DNA of 29,251 nt from an uncultured bacterium (GTDB lineage: Bacteria; Bacillota; Clostridia; Oscillospirales; Ruminococcaceae): the NCBI GenBank assembly GCA_905215595.1, contig CAJMQZ010000011.1, forward strand, positions 1 through 29,251, written 5' to 3'. The notes under the pieces are model-generated. The model worked only from the letters and a program-made list of their open reading frames with translations, was not told the DNA's origin and did no database searches. This document shows positions 9,024-15,068 of the stretch, one piece after another. Each line of letters starts with the position of its first letter. Within the stretch, counting starts at the first letter, position 1. A program made the position numbers and the translations under genes.

Positions 9024-9086
9024 AATAGCAATGCGAAAACTCCCCTGTTAAAGCCGTCTGGCTTTGGCAGGGGAGTTTTGGCTATT
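9024..9086 (+). terminator. Long intrinsic terminator after DUF1846
   Basis: A continuous 20-bp stem pairs 9036-9055 with 9060-9079 (two G·U pairs) around a 4-nt loop and ends in TTTT. Outer bases AATAGC (9024-9029) and GCTATT (9081-9086) can extend it. The A-run on the 5' side would also let it work for minus-strand transcripts. Confidence 0.9.
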
Positions 9087-9089
9087 GCC

Positions 9090-9118
9090 TTGCTACTTAT
9101 CCGCAGATATGGTACACT
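9090..9118 (+). promoter_or_regulatory. Promoter of the NSS symporter-adenine deaminase unit
   Basis: TTGCTA at 9090-9095 and TACACT at 9113-9118 are 17 bases apart, and a TGG extended -10 sits just before the -10 box. It begins only 4 nt after the preceding terminator. Confidence 0.65.
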
Positions 9119-9164
9119 TGTTCTGCTTATTTTTTAAAGCGGATAAGAAAAGAGGATTAACAAT

Positions 9165-10535
9165 ATGGAACAACAACACAAACGCAGTGCATTCTCCGGT
9201 AAGATCGGGTTCGTGCTGTCGGCCGCAGGCGCTTCGGTGGGTCTGGGCAACATCTGGCGCTTCCCGTATCTGGCAGCCAAATACGGCGGCGGCATTTTTC
9301 TGCTGGTATACATTCTGCTGGCAGTCACCTTTGGCTATACCATGATCGTGGCCGAGACCGCGCTGGGCCGTATGACCCACAAAAGCCCGGTCAGCGCCTA
9401 CGCCCACTTTGGTAAGGGCAAGGGCATCCGGTTCGGCGGCTGGATCAACGCCATCATCCCCATTTTGATCGTGCCGTATTATTCGGTCATCGGCGGCTGG
9501 GTCATCCACTATCTGGCAGAGTATCTGTGCGGCCGCGGCAGCAATCTGGCGGCAGACGGCTACTTCTCCGCCTTTATTACCAACGGCTTGCAGGCTGAAC
9601 TGGCCTTTTTGCTGTTCAGCCTGTTCACGCTGGGCATTATCTTTGCCGGTGTGCGCAACGGCGTGGAGCGCGTCTCCAAGGTGATGATGCCGGTGCTGGT
9701 GGTGCTGTCGCTGGTCATTGCGGGCTACTCTGTCACCCGTCCCGGTGCACTGGCGGGTGTGAAGTATTTTCTGGTGCCCAACCCCAAAAACTTCTCCTGG
9801 ATGACCGTGGTCACCGCCATGGGGCAGATGTTCTATTCTCTGTCCATCGCCATGGGCATTCTGGTCACCTTCGGCTCCTACATGAAGAAGGACGTCTCCA
9901 TCGAGGAGTCCACCGAGAACGTGGAGGTGTTCGATACAGCCATTGCCATCATGGCTGGCCTGATGATCATCCCGGCGGTGTTCGCCTTCTCCGGCGGCGA
10001 CCCGGACACCCTGCAGGCCGGCCCTGCACTGATGTTCATCACCATCCCCAAGGTGTTTGCCAGCATGGGTCTGGGCACTGTGGTGGGTGTGCTGTTCTTT
10101 GTGCTGGTGCTGTTTGCAGCCATTACCAGCTCCATCGCCCTGACCGAGAGCGCTGTCTCCACCTTTGAGGACGAGCTGGGCTGGGACCGCACCCGCTCTA
10201 CCGTGCTCATCGGTGCCATCATGGTGGCGCTGGGCAGCCTGTCGGCACTGGGCTACGGCCCGCTGGCCGGGGTGACGGTGTTCGGGATGCAGTTCTTGGA
10301 CTTCTTCGACTTTTTGACCAACTCGGTCATGATGCCTATTGCAGCCATTGCCACCTGCCTGCTGGTGTCCCGCGTCATCGGCGTGGAGCAGATCGCGCAG
10401 GAGGTGGAGCAGGACGGTCAGCGGTTCCGCCGCAAGCCGGTGTTCAATTTTATGATCCGCTGGCTGTGCCCCATTTTTGCAGCCATCATTCTGGCAAGTT
10501 CGGTGGCAAACGCCTTTGGCTGGATCGCCATGTAA
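9165..10535 (+). CDS. Neurotransmitter:sodium symporter (NSS) family transporter
   Basis: A 456-residue membrane protein of the NSS/SNF family (LeuT fold), normally a Na+-coupled amino acid importer. The signature GASVGLGNIWRFPYLAAKYG in the unwound first membrane span (residues 22-41) carries the ion- and substrate-binding backbone. About 11-12 hydrophobic spans follow, which is usual for bacterial members. A ribosome site is weak (AAGAGGA, about 12 nt before the ATG). It lies 63 nt upstream of adenine deaminase without a terminator between, so both may be on one mRNA. Family members in bacteria carry amino acids such as Leu, Trp or Tyr; the substrate here cannot be read. Confidence 0.9.
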   Translation: MEQQHKRSAFSGKIGFVLSAAGASVGLGNIWRFPYLAAKYGGGIFLLVYILLAVTFGYTMIVAETALGRMTHKSPVSAYAHFGKGKGIRFGGWINAIIPILIVPYYSVIGGWVIHYLAEYLCGRGSNLAADGYFSAFITNGLQAELAFLLFSLFTLGIIFAGVRNGVERVSKVMMPVLVVLSLVIAGYSVTRPGALAGVKYFLVPNPKNFSWMTVVTAMGQMFYSLSIAMGILVTFGSYMKKDVSIEESTENVEVFDTAIAIMAGLMIIPAVFAFSGGDPDTLQAGPALMFITIPKVFASMGLGTVVGVLFFVLVLFAAITSSIALTESAVSTFEDELGWDRTRSTVLIGAIMVALGSLSALGYGPLAGVTVFGMQFLDFFDFLTNSVMMPIAAIATCLLVSRVIGVEQIAQEVEQDGQRFRRKPVFNFMIRWLCPIFAAIILASSVANAFGWIAM

Positions 10536-10598
10536 ATGAAAGAAAACAGATTTTCCGGCAGCAGAACGCAGGCTTTTTAACAGGATAAGGGGGTTCTT

Positions 10599-12338
10599 AT
10601 GAAAATGGAAACCTTGAAGCAGCAGATCCTGACAGCAAAGGGTGACGTGCGGGCAGAGCTTGTGCTGAAAAACGCCCGGGTCATCAACGTGTTCACAAAC
10701 GAGATCGAGCAGGCCGATGTAGCCATCCGTCAGGGGGTCATCCTTGGCGTGGGACACTATACCGGCGAGACTGAGCTGGACTTGCAGGGCAAGTATGTCT
10801 GCCCGGGGCTTGTGGATGGCCACATCCATATTGAAAGTTCCATGCTCTGTGGCCCGGCCTTTGAACAGGCGGTGCTGCCCCACGGCACTACGGCGGTGGT
10901 CACCGACCCGCACGAGATCTCCAACGTGGCCGGTACGGCGGGGCTGGACTTTATGCTGGAGACCACCAAAGATCTGGCGCTTTCGGTCTACTTTATGCTG
11001 CCCTCCTGCGTGCCTGCCACCGGGCTGGACGAGTCCGGCGCGGTGCTGGAAGCGGAGCAGCTGCGCCCCTACTATCAGCAGCCCCGGGTACTGGGGCTGG
11101 CAGAGCTGATGAACTCCTACGGCACAGTGCGCGCGGACGAAAAGATCCTGCAGAAGATCTGCGACTGCACCGCTGCGGGTAAACGCATTGACGGGCACGC
11201 ACCCTTCCTCAGCGGGGAGGAGCTGAACGCCTATGTCGTTGCCGGGGTACAGTCTGACCATGAGTGCTCGGACATCCATGAAGCCATGGAAAAGCTGCGG
11301 CGCGGACAGTACATCATGGTGCGGGAGGGCACGGCCGCACAGAACATGGACAGCCTGCTGCCCCTGTTCCGGGAGCCCTATTGCAGCCGCTGTATGCTGG
11401 TGACTGACGATAAGCACCCCGGAGACCTGTTGCAGGGCGGGCATATCGACTATATCATCCGCAAGGCCATTGCCGCCGGGGTAGACCCGGTGGTAGCAGT
11501 GCGGATGGGCACCCTTGTCCCGTGTCAGTACTTCGGTCTTGCGCACAGCGGCGCGGTAGCCCCGGGCTATACCGCCGATTTGATCGTGCTGTCGGATCTG
11601 GAACAGTTCACGGTGGAGCAGGTGTACAAAAAGGGCAAGCTGGTGGCGCAGCAGGGCAGAATGCTGCACCCCGCCGCCCTTACTGTGGACAAGGCACGCT
11701 TTGCGCGGGTGTTCGATTCCTTCAACATGGATGAGATCACCCCGGAGCAATTGCAGCTGAAGCAGACCGGCACCCGGCAGCGGGTGATCTGCCTGACCCC
11801 GCACGCCCTGCTGACCACCGAAAAAATCGTTCCGTTCTGCCAGCATCCGGGCACAGCGCCCGGCGTGGATGTGGCGCAACAGATCGTCAAACTGGCGGTG
11901 TTCGAGCGGCATCAGCGCTCCGGTCATGTGGGCTTGGGCTTTTTGGGCAACTACGGCCTGCAATGCGGCGCGGTGGCTTCCAGCATCGCCCACGACTCTC
12001 ACAACCTCATCGTGGCGGGCACCAACGATGCCGACATGGTGCTGGCGGGCAACACGGTGCGCAAAAATAAGGGCGGTCTTGCCTTTGCACTGAACGGACA
12101 GGTGGTAGGGGAACTGCCGCTGCCGGTGGCAGGGCTTATGAGCACCGAGAGCGCCGAGACTGTGGAGGAAAAGCTGCAAGCGCTCAAGACGGCGCTGAAA
12201 TCCCACGGCATCTCGGAGGATATCGACGCCTTTATGACCCTTGCTTTTGTAAGCCTGCCGGTCATCCCGAAGCTGCGGCTGAACACCTACGGTATCGTGG
12301 ATGTGGATGCCCAGCGGATCGTTCCGGCGGTGTTCTGA
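10599..12338 (+). CDS. ade: Adenine deaminase
   Basis: A 579-residue amidohydrolase that converts adenine to hypoxanthine and ammonia in purine salvage. Visible motifs are the metal-binding CPGLVDGHIHIESSM (residues 69-82, with His75 and His77), PHGTTAVVTDPHEISN (94-109), and DDKHPGD further on. The length and the C-terminal adenine-deaminase domain (Ade_C, about 400-579) match the bacterial AdeC family rather than the adenosine deaminase-like enzymes. AAGGGGG lies about 5 nt before the ATG. It follows the NSS transporter and ends in a strong hairpin terminator. The reaction is well established for the family. Confidence 0.93.
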   Translation: MKMETLKQQILTAKGDVRAELVLKNARVINVFTNEIEQADVAIRQGVILGVGHYTGETELDLQGKYVCPGLVDGHIHIESSMLCGPAFEQAVLPHGTTAVVTDPHEISNVAGTAGLDFMLETTKDLALSVYFMLPSCVPATGLDESGAVLEAEQLRPYYQQPRVLGLAELMNSYGTVRADEKILQKICDCTAAGKRIDGHAPFLSGEELNAYVVAGVQSDHECSDIHEAMEKLRRGQYIMVREGTAAQNMDSLLPLFREPYCSRCMLVTDDKHPGDLLQGGHIDYIIRKAIAAGVDPVVAVRMGTLVPCQYFGLAHSGAVAPGYTADLIVLSDLEQFTVEQVYKKGKLVAQQGRMLHPAALTVDKARFARVFDSFNMDEITPEQLQLKQTGTRQRVICLTPHALLTTEKIVPFCQHPGTAPGVDVAQQIVKLAVFERHQRSGHVGLGFLGNYGLQCGAVASSIAHDSHNLIVAGTNDADMVLAGNTVRKNKGGLAFALNGQVVGELPLPVAGLMSTESAETVEEKLQALKTALKSHGISEDIDAFMTLAFVSLPVIPKLRLNTYGIVDVDAQRIVPAVF

Positions 12339-12382
12339 GAACACGGTCTGAGAGGAACGGCCTTTAAACCTGACGTTTTGAT

Positions 12383-12424
12383 CGCAATGCCGGACAGTCT
12401 GCGGGCTGTCCGGCATTGCGTTTT
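12383..12424 (+). terminator. Terminator after adenine deaminase; repeat-like hairpin
   Basis: A perfect 15-bp stem (12383-12397/12406-12420) with loop TCTGCGGG is followed by TTTT. Its 5' arm GCAATGCCGGA and the loop start recur at 29221-29251, so it belongs to a small hairpin family in this genome. Confidence 0.85.
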
Positions 12425-12439
12425 ACGGCAAGAGGGCTC

Positions 12440-12468
12440 TTGACTTTTTGCCACAGAACCGGTATGTT
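12440..12468 (+). promoter_or_regulatory. Promoter of fdhD
   Basis: TTGACT at 12440-12445 and TATGTT at 12463-12468 are 17 bases apart. A perfect TATAAT also lies at 12501-12506 but lacks a -35 box at the right distance and would give almost no leader before the ATG at 12520. Confidence 0.55.
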
Positions 12469-12519
12469 GATACTGTCCGTCTGACACACAATAGTGCATT
12501 TATAATACAAGGAAACTTT

Positions 12520-13290
12520 ATGGAAAAACGCAGTACACCCTCTTTGCAGATCACCGACCGCTTTGGCGCGCAGACGGCCTTTGCCAGCCTGCGTCTGCCG
12601 GATGGCACCGAGGCCGCCGTACCGGCAGAGCACGCCGCCGCTATCTATGTAAACGAGCAGCCCGCCTTCCGGGTGGTATGCACCCCGGCGCTGCTGCCGC
12701 AGCTGGCCTTGGGACGGCTGCTCACCGAAGGATGGATCGCGTCTGCGGACGAGGTAGAGCAGATCGCCGTCTGTGCCGAGGGCGCAAAGGTGCAGGTATA
12801 TCTGCGCCACCCGCTGCCCACTCGCCGCGCCGCCGCGCAGGAGGTTGCCAGCTGCTGCACCGATAATATCGCGCTGGGCAGTCCGGTGGAGCAGCAGCCC
12901 TTACGCCCTGTGCCGGGGCTGGCCTTGCAGCCGGAATGGGTGCAGACCCTGACCGCCGCCATGCACGCCGGGCTGCCGCTGTACCGCGCCACCCGGGCGG
13001 TGCACAGCTGCTTTGTGCTGCACAAAGGGAAAATTGTTTTTGCCTGCGAGGATCTGGGGCGGCACAACGCGCTGGATAAGGCGGTGGGCTGCGCGGTGCT
13101 GGCAGGACTGCCGCTGGCGGAATGTGTGCTGTACACCAGCGGCCGGGTGCCGCTGGATATGGTACGCAAGGCCATCCGCGCCGGAGTGCCGGTGCTGGTA
13201 AGCAAAAGCATGCCCACCGTGCAATCCGCAGAGCTTGCAGCAGAATACGGCCTGCAGCTGGTGTGCGGACGCAAATTCCCTAAAGTTTAA
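12520..13290 (+). CDS. fdhD: FdhD-family sulfurtransferase for molybdo/tungsto-enzyme maturation
   Basis: A 256-residue FdhD/NarQ-family protein. In E. coli, FdhD passes sulfur from IscS to the bis-MGD cofactor of formate dehydrogenase. The diagnostic EDLGRHNALDKAVG is at 177-190, and SGRVPLDMVRKA and the C-terminal LVSKSMPT stretch are also typical. The Cys-x-x-Cys loop of the E. coli protein is replaced by SCCTDN (Cys112-Cys113), so the standard sulfur relay is altered. ATG 12520 is used because AAGGAAAC lies just upstream; the longer in-frame start at 12448 would lie in the promoter. No formate dehydrogenase is present in the window; the nearest client is the AOR-family enzyme about 1.8 kb downstream. 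Confidence 0.88.
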   Translation: MEKRSTPSLQITDRFGAQTAFASLRLPDGTEAAVPAEHAAAIYVNEQPAFRVVCTPALLPQLALGRLLTEGWIASADEVEQIAVCAEGAKVQVYLRHPLPTRRAAAQEVASCCTDNIALGSPVEQQPLRPVPGLALQPEWVQTLTAAMHAGLPLYRATRAVHSCFVLHKGKIVFACEDLGRHNALDKAVGCAVLAGLPLAECVLYTSGRVPLDMVRKAIRAGVPVLVSKSMPTVQSAELAAEYGLQLVCGRKFPKV

Positions 13291-13342
13291 ACAAATATTA
13301 CAAAAACAATAGTTACAAAACGGAAAAGCCTGTCTGTTTCTG

Positions 13343-13372
13343 TTGACATACTCCGCGCACGCATGTTAATAT
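13343..13372 (+). promoter_or_regulatory. Promoter of the FMN protein-YdhYVW operon
   Basis: A consensus TTGACA at 13343-13348 is separated by 18 bases from TAATAT at 13367-13372, which is preceded by the extended -10 bases TGT. Upstream (13291-13320) the DNA is A/T-rich, like an UP element. Confidence 0.75.
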
Positions 13373-13381
13373 ATTATCGAA

Positions 13382-13441
13382 GAGACCGCTCCGCTGTTGC
13401 AGCAGCCAGAGCGGCCTCAATTGCTGTCCGGGGTTACCCGG
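13382..13441 (+). other. Structured 5' leader of the redox operon
   Basis: Two hairpins open the expected transcript. The first pairs 13382-13391 with 13409-13418 (one mismatch) and contains an inner GCTG/CAGC stem. The second pairs CCGGG 13428-13432 with CCCGG 13437-13441 around GTTA. No T-run follows, so it is not a terminator. It may stabilise the 5' end or be part of a cofactor-sensing element. Confidence 0.5.
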
Positions 13442-13468
13442 CAAAATAAAAAACAGGCAGGTGATAAC

Positions 13469-14386
13469 ATGAAGCAGGCAACCAACCCGTTTGCGCCCGT
13501 ACCGCTGTGGCGCAAGCGGCTGCCGGGCTATGCAGCCATGGGCGTTGCGACCATCGCCTTGGCGGTCGGTCTGACCACCTTGCAAAGCGCACGCACCACG
13601 GTTGCCGGTACCCTGCTGCCGGTGTCGGAGGCGGATGCAGCCGCCTACGGCATCAGCGCAGTGTACCAGCTCGACGATGGCAGCTACCGCGTGGAGGGCT
13701 CTCAGAAGGGCTTCCAGAGCGATGTGCAGGCTGCCGTGACCATTGACGCCGAGGGCAATGTTTCCGCAGTAGAGATCCTCTCTCAGGACGAAACGGAAAG
13801 CCTTGGCGGCCAGTGCGTCAACCCGGAGTTCACGTCCCAGTATCAGGGCGCAGCTCCCTTCACGCTGGCGGGCAAAAGCTACACCGTAACGGACCCCGTT
13901 ACCGGTGCCGCCTATGCCGCTGCCGGTGCAGCGGAGGAGCAGCCCGCTGCTGCCGGGGATTTTGACCCCGCACAGTGGCGCACCTTCGATACTTCTCCCG
14001 AGGCCGAGGCTACCCGCAAGATGTATGCTGCGGGGCTTACCTTCTCGGCTTTGAAGGGCGAGGCACTGGGCGATGAGCTGGCCCCGCCGCTGGATTCCAG
14101 CGCAGAGGCCGTAGCACGGCGCAAGCTGTACGCAGCCATGCTCAGCAAGAGCGCACTGGACGGCGAGCCGATGGCAATCCCCTTTGCGGATCTCTCGGCA
14201 GAAGAGCAGTCCAAGGCGCGTCTGGAGCAGGCCAGCCTGACCACCGCCGGCAATGCGTCCGGTGCCGTCAGCGCAGACCTGACCGAGGTGGACGCCCTTT
14301 CCGGCGCAACCATCACCTCTTCGGCTGTGACGACCATCGTCAACAACTCGTATTTCTATGTGACCGGGGTACTCTGCGCAGAGTGA
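13469..14386 (+). CDS. Membrane-anchored FMN-binding protein (RnfG/NqrC-like) with a repeat-bearing insertion
   Basis: A 305-residue protein with one N-terminal membrane span (about 20-38) after positive residues, placing the rest outside the membrane. The FMN_bind domain is recognised by ETESLGGQ (108-115), EFTSQYQG (120-127) and SGATITSSAV (278-287). In RnfG and NqrC the last Thr of SGAT carries FMN by a phosphoester bond, here Thr281. Between the two halves lies an insertion of about 135 residues containing two similar units, around TRKMYAAGLTFSALKGE (182-198) and ARRKLYAAMLSKSALDGE (216-233). ATG 13469 is preceded by CAGGTG; the frame is open further upstream through the leader. No other Rnf genes are nearby. 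I infer an extracytoplasmic one-electron flavin carrier serving the Fe-S protein encoded next. Confidence 0.82.
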   Translation: MKQATNPFAPVPLWRKRLPGYAAMGVATIALAVGLTTLQSARTTVAGTLLPVSEADAAAYGISAVYQLDDGSYRVEGSQKGFQSDVQAAVTIDAEGNVSAVEILSQDETESLGGQCVNPEFTSQYQGAAPFTLAGKSYTVTDPVTGAAYAAAGAAEEQPAAAGDFDPAQWRTFDTSPEAEATRKMYAAGLTFSALKGEALGDELAPPLDSSAEAVARRKLYAAMLSKSALDGEPMAIPFADLSAEEQSKARLEQASLTTAGNASGAVSADLTEVDALSGATITSSAVTTIVNNSYFYVTGVLCAE

Positions 14387-14408
14387 CCTCAACGGAGGAA
14401 TGGAACCT

Positions 14409-15053
14409 ATGGCAAAAACTGATTTCCTGACGGCTGACATGACCCGCCGTCAATTCATGAAGATCTCGGGCAAGAGCCTTGCAGGGCTCACCCTGTCCGC
14501 TTCCATGCTGTCCCTGTTCGGCTGCTCTCAGCAGCAGGTGGATTCCGGCGCAGTGGCCACTTGGGCACTGCCGCAGGGCCTGCTGGTGGTCAACGCAGAC
14601 CTGTGCACCGGCTGCCAGCGCTGCGAGATCAACTGCACCCTGACCAACGACGGCGTGTGCTCCTCTTACATCAGCCGCGTCAAGATCCAGCGCCGTTTGA
14701 ATCTGGACGGCGCAGGCAACGGCCTGCTGTCCGGCACCGATAACTGCTTTGTCTACTTCCCGGACACCTGCCGCCAGTGCGAGGACCCCGCCTGCGGCAA
14801 CGCCTGCCCGCAGAAGGCTATCACCACCGACGACCGCGGCATCCGCGTAGTGGATACCGACAAGTGCATCGGCTGCGGTGCCTGCCATGATGCCTGCCCG
14901 TGGCACATGCCCACCGTCAACCCCGAGACCGGCAAGTCCTCCAAGTGCATCGCCTGCGGTGCCTGCGTGGCAGGCTGCCCGTCCGGCGCTCTGTCCATCG
15001 TGGACTGGGATGCCGTCACCAGCGCAGCACAGGCTGCCTACATGGACCTGTAA
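14409..15053 (+). CDS. ydhY: Tat-signal lipoprotein ferredoxin with four [4Fe-4S] motifs, YdhY-like
   Basis: A 214-residue electron-transfer protein of the DmsB/YdhY type. The N-terminus has a twin-arginine motif (MTRRQFMK, residues 11-18), a hydrophobic stretch and a lipobox LFGC with Cys39, so export through Tat and lipid anchoring are predicted. Sixteen cysteines form four cluster motifs: C66-C69-C72-C76, C121-C124-C129-C133, C153-C156-C159-C163 and C180-C183-C186-C190. From memory it resembles E. coli YdhY along its length, including the ISGKSLAGLT segment, though E. coli YdhY lacks the second arginine. ATG 14409 is preferred: GGAGG ends 10 nt before it, whereas ATG 14400 would sit 1 nt from that site. 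It lies between the FMN protein gene and the AOR gene and probably carries electrons between them. Confidence 0.88.
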   Translation: MAKTDFLTADMTRRQFMKISGKSLAGLTLSASMLSLFGCSQQQVDSGAVATWALPQGLLVVNADLCTGCQRCEINCTLTNDGVCSSYISRVKIQRRLNLDGAGNGLLSGTDNCFVYFPDTCRQCEDPACGNACPQKAITTDDRGIRVVDTDKCIGCGACHDACPWHMPTVNPETGKSSKCIACGACVAGCPSGALSIVDWDAVTSAAQAAYMDL

Positions 15054-15068
15054 GGAGGAGAAACAACA

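Noticed and set aside
9093..12416. 1107-codon open frame on the minus strand
   Set aside because: It lies antisense to the NSS symporter and adenine deaminase genes, has a His/Gln/Gly-rich unnatural composition and no ribosome site. It is a by-product of high G+C codon use.
13469..15053. A partial Rnf complex
   Set aside because: The FMN protein resembles RnfG and the next gene is a multi-cluster ferredoxin, but no RnfA, C, D or E is present and the ferredoxin fits YdhY with a Tat signal rather than RnfB.
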